From assembly GCA_019400425.1 (NCBI GenBank), contig JAFREE010000072.1:1-64000 (forward strand): a stretch of DNA of 64,000 nt. Reading direction: 5' to 3'. Under the pieces are notes generated by a model. The model saw nothing but the letters and a program-made list of their open reading frames with translations, was not told where the DNA came from and ran no database searches. Below, in pieces: positions 54,725 to 64,000 of this stretch. The number at the start of each line of letters is the position of its first letter. Within the stretch, counting starts at the first letter, position 1. The position numbers and the translations under genes are program-made. The DNA is from Hymenochaete sp. R1 (lineage: Eukaryota; Basidiomycota; Agaricomycetes; Hymenochaetales; Hymenochaetaceae).

Positions 54725-54895
54725 CGCGTTTGAGCGGAAAAAAACCGTTCCGCACGGTTTTCAAACCGCGCGGAAACGTTTCCGCGTGCAAACCGTACCG
54801 CGCCATTCCGCATTAGGCGGTTTGCATTCCGGGGACCGGAAAATGGCGCGGACGCGGAATAACCGTCGGTTACTTCCGCACCGCGCCGGTCTCTA
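54725..54895. repeat. Right subterminal repeat region of the hAT element
   Basis: The stretch is rich in GCGGAAA, ACCGCGCGG and CGGTTT words in both orientations, for example AAACCGCGCGGAAACGTTTC. It mirrors the composition of the left end. It ends in GCGCCGGTCTCTA, the right terminal repeat. Confidence 0.8.
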
Positions 54896-54903
54896 GTTAA
54901 ATT
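54896..54903. repeat. Right 8-bp target-site duplication (GTTAAATT)
   Basis: This is an exact copy of the 8 bases at 48791-48798, placed directly after the right terminal repeat. Confidence 0.9.
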
Positions 54904-55157
54904 TCTATCTTCTTTCTACTGCGATCTCTTGTCATGATCCTGATTCTGCACAAACTCGTCGAAGATTCGTGAGCTACGTTTCTCGACTTCCCAAAAGTGG
55001 GTGTGTCTGAGAAAGCACCATGATTGAAGCGTCTGCAATCATTGGGATTTTCCCACAATTTATGTTCTTTGGCAGAAACTGACGAGTTCACTTCGAAACC
55101 CAGCCAATCGTCACTTATTATTTATTAAAATCCTACAGATCTCGCTGTTACTATAGG

Positions 55158-56795
55158 CTAGGACTCGGATTCGTCGTGCTCACTGCAATGAACTTTCGAG
55201 TAAGCCAGCCACTTTCCTTCATCCATGCACATCCCTAAATAATCCAGAAACAAATACGTCGCTCTGTGATCAATGTACGAATGTACAACGCTCTTGAGGT
55301 TTGGGGAGTTTGACTCCTTGATAATCAACATGCAAGGGTGGCTGATGGACTTCAAATAAAGGAGGTAGCAAAAGAACGTCCACTTGACTAGTCTATCAAG
55401 ACTCTTTCTCCATTGGGTTTGTTCCTCAGCCTTCGAAGCAGCGAGGCGTGCCTCATATTCCTGTAAGTAAGAGGCCGCTTCTTCCCATTGCTTTCTGACA
55501 GATTGGTAGCAAGACATTATCCCAAAGTTGTCCGAAGCATCCGGAATGATTCCATCAGGATAATATGCACTCCCGAATTTTCCCTGGACCAATTTCTGCA
55601 ACTTTTTGTAGTCATCTTTAACTTCGACTTCATTGGTCTGACCCCCTTTCAAGTGGTCGAATACTTCAAGCCAGATCTCGAGCTCCTTGTGACGAAAGTC
55701 CGTGTCTTCCTTGTTCAGAGGCCTCATGAGCTTGAGACCACTGAAGCAGACGTTTGCTGCACAGTTTACAACTTCAACAGCGGGACGAAGGTGCTGGGGA
55801 TCAGTAGCAATGTGAAGCCAAGCCTTCAGATCACTCTCAGCTAAGGAAGGCATTTTGTCCAGAATGTGCTTTGCTGCCAAAGTTGCGAAACCCAAAGTAT
55901 CCTTGCTAGGGTAATGGTCGCCAACGTCGCCGCCATTTAATTCATGAACGTATACTCTGCGTGGGATGATGACGTCGTGAATCTCGCCAGCTTTGCCGTA
56001 CAGCTTGCGCAAGTGCTCCATCCAGGTGGAGTCGGCGCTTCCTTCTTTTGCAGAATGATGTGCAGATACAGCCAGGTGCAGGTACCGGTAGAATGCGAGA
56101 AATATAAGGCCAGTCGTTGTTTGGAGTTCCTTGAGAGTAGCATCGTCAGCGTCATCCGAAAGAGCAACTTTGCGCTCCAGCTCCGTTACGCGGTTTCGCA
56201 GACTCTCGCAGACTTGTTCCAAATCGCTGAAAACTTGAATTTCTGCATCAAATATTTGGATGCCAGGTGGGTCTCTGTCGTTCAGATCGAAGACACGCAA
56301 AGACTGGTAATGACTCTGAAGTCTGTGCTTCGACTTCTCAAAGTTCGGATTCCCCAAATCTTTCTCGACCTCGTTCCAAAGTTCGAGCGTATCGTCGTGT
56401 GGGAACGAAGTTCCAGACTTACTTTCCAGGGCGAGAAAAAGCATCCGAGCGCATGCGCCTGAAGCTAGACGCTCAAGCTGGTATGCTTTCTTGTCTGCAA
56501 GCCGAGGCCATGGTTTTGTGCGCCCAGTATTCGAAGTCGGCTGCGAGAGGTAGAGAGCTGTATTATGTTTTTCCTTAGAAAGATAGTCCTTCATCTCTCG
56601 AGAGGCGCTGGCAATTGTCGAGAGGTTTGATTTGGCCGTCAAATGAGCGAAAGCCACGACTTTTGTGTCTGAAAGATTAGGATGAGGTCTCTTCCTCCTC
56701 TTCCCACTCCCACTCCCGGACCCCTCGCCACTGACTCTACGCTTTCTTGAGCCAGACCCTTCCGATTTAGGGCTTCGTTCGGATCGGTTGCTCAT
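55158..56795 (-). CDS. Unknown 545-residue intronless protein
   Basis: One open frame of 545 codons runs from 56795 to 55158 without need of introns, unusual for this intron-rich locus. The N-terminus is Ser/Gly/Arg-rich with a likely nuclear signal (RKRRVSGEGSGSGSGKRRKR). The rest is helical and charged. A coiled-coil segment, FSDLEQVCESLRNRVTELER, lies at about residues 187-208. A Lys/Glu-rich helical region near 430-470 contains SYLQEYEARLAASKAEEQ. A Trp/Phe/Tyr/Leu-rich block, VKWTFFCYLLYLKSISHP, follows at about 480. I recognise no enzymatic motif or named domain. The gene ends about 250 bp from the right boundary of the hAT element. Absence of introns and stop codons over 1.6 kb makes it convincing as coding. 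Confidence 0.75.
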   Translation of the reverse strand: MSNRSERSPKSEGSGSRKRRVSGEGSGSGSGKRRKRPHPNLSDTKVVAFAHLTAKSNLSTIASASREMKDYLSKEKHNTALYLSQPTSNTGRTKPWPRLADKKAYQLERLASGACARMLFLALESKSGTSFPHDDTLELWNEVEKDLGNPNFEKSKHRLQSHYQSLRVFDLNDRDPPGIQIFDAEIQVFSDLEQVCESLRNRVTELERKVALSDDADDATLKELQTTTGLIFLAFYRYLHLAVSAHHSAKEGSADSTWMEHLRKLYGKAGEIHDVIIPRRVYVHELNGGDVGDHYPSKDTLGFATLAAKHILDKMPSLAESDLKAWLHIATDPQHLRPAVEVVNCAANVCFSGLKLMRPLNKEDTDFRHKELEIWLEVFDHLKGGQTNEVEVKDDYKKLQKLVQGKFGSAYYPDGIIPDASDNFGIMSCYQSVRKQWEEAASYLQEYEARLAASKAEEQTQWRKSLDRLVKWTFFCYLLYLKSISHPCMLIIKESNSPNLKSVVHSYIDHRATYLFLDYLGMCMDEGKWLAYSKVHCSEHDESES

Positions 56796-57100
56796 TAATT
56801 AAGCATGAGTGTGAGGAGTGACTTGTAAGGAGGTCCGGAAACTGGGTTAAAACCTTGGAAAAAGAAGATGAAGGTTAGATGTGCGAATGATCAACGAAGA
56901 AAGCATTGCCGGCATGGGTGGGCTCTTATGTGTATTGCATAGATGCAAAGTTTACCTACAAGTGGCAATCTATAACGCGATTTTAAGCACAAGCACAAAA
57001 TCTTGCTAGACTTTCTTATGCATGAGGCAACACAGTTGCTATATTATAAAGAATAACAATGGAGAAGACATAGCTTGTGGATTCAACGACGTGGATATAA

Positions 57101-58003
57101 CTACTTAACTATAAGGGCATCTCGGCGCAGCTCCCACATCTTCTTCTCCGCAGCATCCTGGTCCTTTGCGAGAATCGAGTTGTAGATGTCGATGATTGAC
57201 TGCCTCGCATTGGCTATGTTCTTCAGAGGTGACTTCGTTATGTCGCAGTCCTCGGAGAAAGCTTCTATCTCTTCCTGGTCGTTCTTTCCCGGACCGAGTT
57301 TATGTGTTGTCTTTCTGAACGCCTTCTTCTGATCCTCAACACCCGCTCGTTGTTCGTCCCTTATTTTGTTGTCAGTTTCTCGATCCGCGAGATCGATCGT
57401 GTCTTTGTATCCTTTCCATGTACGTGCCCGATCGCCGATCCGACAGTCCTTTTCGAACCATTCCTTCCCTTCCTTGAAGGTCTCGACCAGAGGCATAAAA
57501 ACTGGGTCCTTCGCAGCAAGAATTGAGGCGGCGCGGAAGTTTTTCTCCAGCATTTCCCGAAGCTCTCTATAAGCCCGGCTCTTGGATTGATAATAAGCGG
57601 ATGAAATTGGCTGACCGGATTTAATCTGATCCTTGATCTGAGCGTCTATCAGGAAAACATGAATGATGAGTGCGTCCAGGTACTCGTAGAACCGCTCGAA
57701 GGGGTAATTGTAACTGTTCAAGTACTTCTTAAGGAGTGTGTTATTGACAAGACTCCAATCGACGCGTACGTCCGAGCCCTCTTTATTGGCTTTCTGAACA
57801 GTTTGATAGGTGACGCCGCCGACTTCCGCGGGATTGCTCAGGATAGCTTCCGCTCGAGCACGGATTTGATCGTCATCATAGTCGGGGAACTTTTCCCGAG
57901 AAGAACGTGACCTTTGACGTGGATAGGGTGCGGAGTCATCAGCTGCTCTCTTAGTTGATGACATGGTGTGAGGAAGGGCAATGGAAGAGAGAAGAGAAGA
58001 CAA
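57101..58003 (-). CDS. Unknown intronless protein of about 290-300 residues
   Basis: The open frame gives 300 residues from 58003, or 287 from the internal MSSTKRAADDS start at 57964, which looks the more natural beginning. The N-terminus is basic and Ser/Arg-rich (PYPRQRSRSSREKFPDYDDD). A predicted all-helical body follows, with YPFERFYEYLDALIIHVFLI, YRELREMLEKNFRAASILAA and KEWFEKDCRIGDRARTWKGY. An acidic patch (KNDQEEIEAFSEDCD) and a final helix (AEKKMWELRRDALIVK) end at 57101. No domain is recognised. It sits directly upstream of the other intronless unknown gene on the same strand, 305 bp away. Sequence similarity between the two is not evident. Confidence 0.68.
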   Translation of the reverse strand: MSSLLSSIALPHTMSSTKRAADDSAPYPRQRSRSSREKFPDYDDDQIRARAEAILSNPAEVGGVTYQTVQKANKEGSDVRVDWSLVNNTLLKKYLNSYNYPFERFYEYLDALIIHVFLIDAQIKDQIKSGQPISSAYYQSKSRAYRELREMLEKNFRAASILAAKDPVFMPLVETFKEGKEWFEKDCRIGDRARTWKGYKDTIDLADRETDNKIRDEQRAGVEDQKKAFRKTTHKLGPGKNDQEEIEAFSEDCDITKSPLKNIANARQSIIDIYNSILAKDQDAAEKKMWELRRDALIVK

Positions 58004-58780
58004 ACGAGATTTTATACCTGAAAACTAGAATGCAGATAGCAGACACGACGGTGAGCGTCTTACTATGTGTAATAATGCCGAGAATATATACCTTTTATCC
58101 GGTTTCCTCGATTGCAGGGATATACTTGAACGTGCCATGTTATTTACCCGACTTCAAGGGGATGTCGCCTGCAGGGATGCAAAGCTCGCATCGAGAAGGC
58201 CAGAGCAAATTGGCAGCACAATGTAAGAGTGTTTACGCAGCTAGAGTTTATGCGTATAGTATGATTATGTTTCCCGGGCTGTCCTAGTTAAGATGCAAGA
58301 CGCCAAGCGTCATCAGGTATGCTGATCAAAGAGAAAGTTGACTGTATCTTTGTCGATCGTCCCAACATTGCGGTAAGAATAGCGTTGCGCCTTTCCAGCT
58401 GAGGGATATACAGTAAAGCGGACGTGGATTGTTTGAGCGAATTAGGTTGCATGGCAGTGGTTGCGACGCAATAGGGATTTAGAGACGAAACCAACAAACG
58501 TTTGAAATAAAGATAGATGTTGTGGAAGCGTCGTGGGAGGCGAGACTGTACACATTCGACATTAATATTGGCATCGTCGCTTACCTAACCCTAAATAGCT
58601 GACATGATGCTTTTCGCTTACTAAGACTGACCTCAGACTTTCAATTTCTCTTCATAACAATTGTTTCCCGACGGCCTTGGCGCTCCATCTGAACTGAAGT
58701 CTCATTTGACCATACTATTCTTCGATCAGACATTCTTTCAACCTCGGTCGATTTAAATTCTCAGATCAAGACGGGGAATA
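58004..58780. other. Divergent intergenic region of 777 bp
   Basis: Only short frames without motifs occur, on both strands. The stretch must hold promoters of the minus-strand unknown gene and of the plus-strand SET-domain gene. A TTTATCCGG/CCTTTTATCC-like and AT-rich composition near 58080 is all I see. Confidence 0.45.
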
Positions 58781-60477
58781 ATGCATCGAGATGAGGCTTC
58801 GTGGAAAGGACTTCTGGCCTGGCTGGAGACAAAAGGCTTTGATAACTCACAGCTCAACGTCGAACCACGAGTGCGCCGAGGTTCGTTCATAACCTCCCAT
58901 AATAGTATTCCCGGCTCAAAGCTCGTGACCCAGGGGCCGGGCGAGGGTTGTATGTAACAAAAACACTAGAATTGAGCAAGTCATTCGTTCCACCCTAGTT
59001 CCTTGAAGGATGACTCTTACATCGAGGAACCAGATACCCCATTCCTGCGCATACCCGCATCGTCATTGCTCAATGCTCGTAGTCTCAGGCAATTGTATCC
59101 TTCGGTACCACTCGAAGGTTTTAGCGGGAAAAAGCGTAGCTCATGTCACGTCTTGAATGGAACTCAGCTCTTGTCTCTACATCTGGCTCTGCACCGTCCA
59201 AGGCCTCCGTTATTTGAATCTACTGATTCTTGTTTTGGTGCATACATCAACACTTTGCCGATGGATTTCGAAAGTCATCCCTTGACTTGGCTTGTTCGAG
59301 ATTATGAGGAAAACGGAGATATCTATGGCGCCCGGCTGCTTTCATTTCTACCGCGGAGAGTGGGAAAAGAGCTGAAAGGAGTCGCGGATCGTTTTTACAA
59401 GGACTGGGAGGTTGCAATACTCTGCAAGGTATGACATTGGCTTGGAATATTGCATATAAACGTGTGATGTCTCACAATCGTACAGGAAGAGCATCACGAA
59501 GCATTCAAAATGGTACCAATAATTTTGGTAGTGGAAGACTTTCTTTGGGGATGGTTAATAGGTGCGGGATAATGGGAGGGTATCCGCACAAACTAACTGC
59601 GTTGATAATAGTGAACACCCGTTGTTTGTACCTTGACATTTTCCAAGCAGACCTCCCACTTTCAAACCTAAGTCTCTGTCCAATTATCGACTTTGCAAAT
59701 CATACGGAACACGACGGAGCCCCTATATTGAAAGTGCAAGAGTCCCCGTCGGGTGCTTTTGAAGTGCGAAGGAAAGCATCGGACGATCTCGTATTCTTAT
59801 CTCCAACTTTCCGCGTGCCAGCGGGCGACGAAATTTTCCTAAAATACGGAGGACATAGTAATAATTTGCTATTCGCCGAATATGGCTTTACACACTGTAA
59901 CGCAAGCATGGAAGTCGATGTCACCCCTTACATAGAGGAGCTGGCGAAGCAGAAGCTTGGGATACAGCTCCTTAGTTTGGTCATGGAGAAAGTGCAGGAG
60001 TATTTCCAAAGGTACAGTGATTCCTTTTTTTTGTGTCTGTCAAGGACTTGATTCACCTTGTATAGCGAATTAAAGTTATTCCTGACCCCAGAACCAGCTC
60101 ATCCATCCTGGACTACTCTCAACACACTACGACTCATCAATTTATCGTTCCCTCCTGATCGGGACGGTTTGAATGGTTCACGCATAAAGACGGAGGACTG
60201 TATGGAGCCATGGTACAATGTAATAAACGGGCTTAGTGAAACAGTCTCGGAAGATAACGAGATTGCGGCCCGAAATGATCTTGAGAAAATTGCTGAAACG
60301 CTTCTATTTGAGGCGCAGGCTGGTAAGGAGAAATGCAGGAAGGGAAAGTTCGTCGATGACGGGCCGCTCCCTGAGTGGTATGAATGGTTGGAACATTGTA
60401 TCGTGAGCCTTTGGGACGAGGAGGTGACGGTGGTCAAAGCAGTAATGCGTTCGCTTAGGGAGGATGTACAATTCTAG
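58781..60477 (+). CDS. SET-domain lysine methyltransferase (SETD/RKM type)
   Basis: The start at 58781 gives MHRDEASWKGLLAWLETKGF, the usual N-terminal helix of the SETD3/RuBisCO-LSMT/Rkm class. The next blocks are FLRIPASSLLNARSL, SHPLTWLVRDYEENGD-like text and YKDWEVAILC. The split SET core then shows VNTRCLYLDIFQADLPLSNL, LCPIIDFANHTEHDGAPILK (the NH motif for S-adenosylmethionine) and FRVPAGDEIFLKYGGHSNNL, ending LFAEYGFTHCNAS with the conserved Tyr. The C-terminal substrate-binding half runs from SELKLFLTPEPAHPSWTTLN to SLREDVQF and the stop. Members methylate ribosomal proteins, elongation factors or actin. Substrate is not predictable. The first intron is ambiguous: no donor-acceptor pair near 58930-59000 gave a clean frame. 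At least three further introns follow. Confidence 0.78.
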
Positions 60478-60769
60478 CATGACCAGTAGTTAGAAGTACA
60501 TACATGTATATGCAAAGTAAAGTTACCTTTTGCTGAAGCTTACTGTCTGAGTTGATGTAAAGCCACGAGTGTGTCACCGTGGATGACGATGATCCTCGAG
60601 AAACAAGCCGGGCTGCTAGTGGATGAGTTTATTAGCGAGTCTCTCCGGTTGACCGACGACTGGATCTGTCAGTGCCTTGGGTTTATTACCCGCCTATCGT
60701 ATCCATGTATCCGCCTCGGTCTCCGGGCTTCAACCTCTTTCCTTCAAGGTATTCAGTCGCTCACTGACA

Positions 60770-62626
60770 ATGGGTCAACGCCTCAGCGGGCTGTCCTCGT
60801 CGGTCCCGACACTCTTCACAGCACAAAGTCAAGCCCTGTTGAGAGTGAGGCACGTCGAAGGACACAACGTGGCTGATACCGTTGCGCTCTCGGATTTCAT
60901 TAAGGCTCGTTGCCCGTCCGTTCTCGAGCCGTACAAACCTGCGTGGTGGTTGAACAAGTAAGCCGTTTCTGGTCTGCGAGCTTGAGAGGTTCTCTAAAAT
61001 TGTTGTTGAACATTGCACAGCGGCCATCTGCAGACAGGATATTGCGTCGTGGGCGACTTCTCGAAGGTGGATAAGGTCGTGTACGATAGGTGAGCCTACA
61101 TTTTCTTTCATTTCAATATGTTTTCTCTGATTAACTTTTACTGCCAACGTAATAGGACTTTAATTCGCCTCAAAGACGGTGGTACTTTGTAAGTGTCTAG
61201 TCTCACTGTCGATGAATTGCCTAGCCGAGAACTCACGGTCATTAACATAGAGGCTTGGATTTCACTCCACCTGTCCATGAACGAAAAGTACCTGATGAGG
61301 TGCCCATCATCGTCGTGCTTCACGGTCTCACAGGTGGTGAGCACGTCACTGGCATTTGATTTGCGAATTACGTCTTTACTGACTTCCGCCGACTTATTAT
61401 CTGTTGTCTGAAGGTTCGCATGAGGCATATGTACGCGCCGTCCTCGCCCAGGCCATAAAACCAATCGAGGAAGATGGCCTGGGTTATCGTGCCATCGTCG
61501 TCAATTCCCGAGGATGTACGTATCCATTTGTTTTTCTCTGCCTACCCCAAACCCTTTTCTTGGAGGCATTATTCCTTTTAAACATGCTAAACATGCTTGA
61601 CAGGTGCGGGTGTCCCAGTGACGAGCGGTCAACTTTACTCTGCCGGACACACAGACGATATCCGTCAAGCGCTCATGTATATCTCTCAGAAATACCCGAA
61701 AGCGCCTTTACTGGGTGTCGGTTTTTCATTGGGGGCAAACATCCTGTGCAGGTACCTAGCCGAGGAGGGTAAAAGAAGTCGGATAAGAGCAGGCTGTCTG
61801 TTGGGTTGCGTCAGTGTGATATTTTAATGAACATTTGGTACGAGGTAAACTAACGTTGTTATTTCTGATGAAGCCTTGGGACCTTCACTTGAACAGCTCA
61901 AGGTACGTTCGCATCAAACCTTTAGAGAAAAATTGGTCTCAAAACGTAAAATTCTTTACAAACCAACTTTAAATTCCACGCAGACTTGAAGGTAATTTCT
62001 TCCTCCGCAACATCTATGCGAAAGCCATGGCGAGCAACATGGTTACCATGCTGAAACGAAACCTCACCGGACTTGAACAACACCCGCGCGCCCAGCCAGT
62101 CCTCGAAACAATCCTCAAGGCAGCGGAAAAGAAGCGCATATCCCTCGTCGAGTTCGACAATATGCTCACGCGGATCCTGGGCGGGTCCTCTCCGCCTTTC
62201 CCATTCAGAAATGCAAAGGCGTATTACGATTGGGCGTCGAGCGATAAAGTTCTCGAAAACGTACGTGTGCCGTTGTTGGCGATCAACGCAGATGATGATC
62301 CCATCGTCGGACATTTCCCCACGGATTCTGAAAACGGGTATGTCGCTTTAGTAGTGACAGCCGGAGGGGGACATTTGGGATGGTTTGAAAAAGCAGACGG
62401 CTCAAGAGAAGGCGGGATTATAAGGTGGTTTGCAAGGCCGGTCGTAGAGTGGCTGAGGGCGGTAGGAGAAGATTATGATCCTAAGCCTGCAGATGTACGA
62501 CAAATAATCTTGGATGGAGAGTGGACGACGGAAGTTGGGCATGAACACTTGGGATTCAAAGAAGTTGGCGATGTTGAAGAAATTCAAGGAACAGAGGGAG
62601 AAGGTGGTCTTTTTGCGGGATTATAA
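60770..62626 (+). CDS. Alpha/beta hydrolase of the YheT/EHT1 (ABHD1/3) family
   Basis: The start at 60770 yields MGQRLSGLSSSVPTLFTAQS. Family motifs then appear across several exons: PSVLEPYKPAWWLNNGHLQT, the typical W-x2-NGH-x-QT entry, TLIRLKDGGT, HGLTGGSHEAYVRA and YRAIVVNSRGCAGVPVTSGQ. LYSAGHTDDIRQALMYISQK follows. The nucleophile elbow is GVGFSLGANILCRYL. DWASSDKVLENVRVPLLAIN precedes the acid (ADDDPIVG) and the catalytic His (GGGHLGWFE). The stop is at 62626. Yeast relatives Eht1 and Eeb1 make and break medium-chain fatty acid ethyl esters, and YMR210W is a monoacylglycerol lipase. The exact activity is not decided by sequence. There are about eight exons, with short ones near 61.0-61.2 and 61.9 kb approximate. 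Confidence 0.86.
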
Positions 62627-62863
62627 ATTGAACATGATACAGACAGGCTAATGAAGAGGCATAGACGGCATCATATCGCATACATGTAGAGCATAAGGCT
62701 AATGAAACGCGTGAACACCGTGGTCAGAACTTTGGGGGGGAAAGAAAGAGAAAAGACAAAAATAAATGTACAATGCAATCGATCATGAAATATCATCAAC
62801 AATCAATTAGCCACAGTCCTCAAAGTCCTCGTTCCGTACTACATCACCATACAATCAAATCCC

Positions 62864-64000
62864 TCAGGTCTCAAAATCCATAGGGGCGCCATCACAACCG
62901 TAAGCCTCCTCCATATATGTTTCAAGGTTAAAAAACCCCTGTCCAATACGACGTTCACGAGTCGCGTAGCTAGCATCGCTCCATTCAGAACGCACGGGGC
63001 TCGGGGGACGAGGAATTTCTGGCATAGCTGGAGGAGTCAAGGGCTCAATGGTCTGACCTGGGGTTGGAAGAGCTTTGAGACCTTGTTCGAGCCACGAATG
63101 AATCGAAGGTTGTTCGATTACATCAATAGGCATGGGGAACTTAGGCACCTGCCAGTTGCCATCGAGGAATAAAGGAACGCTATCGGAATCGCCGTCCCTG
63201 GCTACGAGAAGACCTGCAAACAATAAGCTTTAGTGAGGGCTCAGGTGATCTTATAAAGACCCTATTTATACGCACTGCCAGACCCATTGGATTCCCAAGA
63301 TGACGCAGAAGGCGTGGGAGTATGGACCATAGGAAGATTAAAATGCGATTGGGTAGGGGTGACGCAGCCAGGTGATTGACCTTCAGAGGGCTCGTCAACA
63401 GTGTCTTGGTATTCAACACCCTCAAGAACCTACATAAAGTTATTGATAAATTAAGTTAAGTCGGATCCAAATACTCTCAATACGCAGTACACAATGAAGA
63501 AGAAAGTGACAAAAAGAACTTGGCACAACGTGATTCGCACTTGACGTTAACGTCGTAGAAGGCACAAGGAATTTCTCGTTGAACGTGAGGAAGCTCATGA
63601 CCCACCGGCGGATGCTTGAATGCTCCTGCGACGCCCATTGAACTGCAAATCCAGTATATAAGGAATTCAAGGACGGACGGCGCTCTCGGGAGTGGCCCTT
63701 TTGACTTCGAAATCTTTGCTTTTGAGGACCCTGCCTTAGACGACCCTGCCCTCGTCGAGACTCTTGATCTTGAGGAGCTCGCCTTAGGTGGCTCAGGCCT
63801 TGATGGTCCTTTTGAAGGGGTTTGGGTTGCATTCTTCACGCAGGTCGTGAAACCGTACTCCCACCCTAAACACAAGGATCAGTTCAATGTCTGGGCAATG
63901 ACCATAAAGTGCACATACCCTTAGAGAACCCTCCGAAGACCCACTGGCTATAGTTTGTCAACACGAACGTAGTGCAATTATTGTATTTGCAGATGTCCCA
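62864..64000 (-). CDS. Unknown protein, 5' end beyond the window
   Basis: The gene enters from the right edge. The first visible exon reads NNCTTFVLTNYSQWVFGGFS and splices, at about 63918, into GWEYGFTTCVKNATQTPSKG. A Ser/Lys-rich segment with imperfect SSKAGSSK repeats follows, then LEFLIYWICSSMGVAGAFKH and HVQREIPCAFYDVNVK. After an intron comes GVEYQDTVDEPSEGQSPGC, and after another LLVARDGDSDSVPLFLDGNW. The end is Pro-rich (PEIPRPPSPVRSEWSDA) with MDFET and the stop at 62864. The opening, with NY-x-x-W-x-FG-x-F, recalls a family of uncharacterised Agaricomycete proteins, seen only as pattern resemblance. I assign no function. The plus-strand frame opposite it is a shadow. Confidence 0.55.

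Larger units (their letters stand above)
48799..54895. mobile_element. hAT DNA transposon, 6.1 kb, probably complete
   Basis: The element is bounded by the 8-bp duplication GTTAAATT on both sides. Its ends are imperfect terminal inverted repeats: TAGACATAAGCGCGGTGCGG on the left, and TAGAGACCGGCGCGGTGCGG read inward from the right, 16 of 20 matching. Both ends carry 100-160 bp of GC-rich subterminal sequence full of ACCGCGCGGTTT-type palindromes, the kind of site hAT transposases bind. Inside, the minus strand encodes a transposase with BED finger and hAT dimerisation domain (50691-54386). The left third carries cargo: a captured EXO84 fragment, a small membrane-protein-like frame and direct repeats. 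Perfect target duplication and an unbroken transposase indicate recent insertion and possible autonomy. Confidence 0.92.

Noticed and set aside
55488..56578. Three plus-strand frames of 100-170 codons
   Set aside because: They are shadows of the 545-residue minus-strand gene, whose single uninterrupted frame explains the region.
1..64000. CRISPR arrays, rRNA genes, tRNA genes
   Set aside because: No spaced repeats of CRISPR type and no rRNA-like sequence were seen, and no GGTTCGANTCC-type B box fitted a cloverleaf. A tRNAscan run would be decisive for tRNAs.

Overview
The window is nuclear DNA from a filamentous basidiomycete, most likely an Agaricomycete. Genes are dense, lie on both strands and are broken by many short introns of about 45-70 nt with CT(A/G)A(C/T)-like branch points. 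The gene set is typical of that group: HSF, alpha-arrestin, PMT2, GIS2, RAD1, fibrillarin. There is no prokaryotic signal: no operons, no Shine-Dalgarno sites, no CRISPR. I recognised no tRNA or rRNA gene. Exon coordinates were worked out by eye from splice signals and family similarity; gene spans are firmer than individual exon edges.

Layout. Positions 1-5700 are gene-poor and hold decayed pieces: a prenyltransferase-alpha-repeat fragment, a 3' fragment of proteasome alpha-3 (PSMA4/PRE9), a badly damaged copy of the ribosome-recycling ATPase RLI1/ABCE1, and a short F-box ORF. From 6.0 to 48.4 kb the DNA is dense with mostly housekeeping genes: ATG15 lipase, guanine deaminase, GPI10, a VID28/ARMC8 armadillo protein, CAB5, HSF, an alpha-arrestin with a repeated tail motif, splicing factor CUS1/SF3B2, RAD1/XPF, an unrecognised protein, RPN8, GIS2, PMT2, NOP1, a DNAJC9-like J protein, a Golgi-type membrane protein, a large disordered Ser/Pro-rich protein and an SDR. 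Several pairs are divergent and share short promoters, some with CACGTG.

Two mobile elements stand out. A 656-bp element at 38532-39187 has 132-bp terminal inverted repeats with a single mismatch and a 7-bp flanking direct repeat. It sits just upstream of NOP1 and carries three CACGTG boxes. A 6.1-kb hAT element at 48799-54895 has a perfect 8-bp target-site duplication, GC-rich palindromic ends and an apparently uninterrupted transposase with BED finger, catalytic core and dimerisation domain. It also carries a captured, intron-containing, stop-interrupted piece of the exocyst gene EXO84. This is the most interesting structure in the window.

From 55.1 kb to the end come two intronless unknown proteins, a SET-domain lysine methyltransferase, a YheT/EHT1-type alpha/beta hydrolase and an unknown gene that runs off the right edge. 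Three introns in the window appear to use GC rather than GT donors, two in guanine deaminase and one in NOP1.
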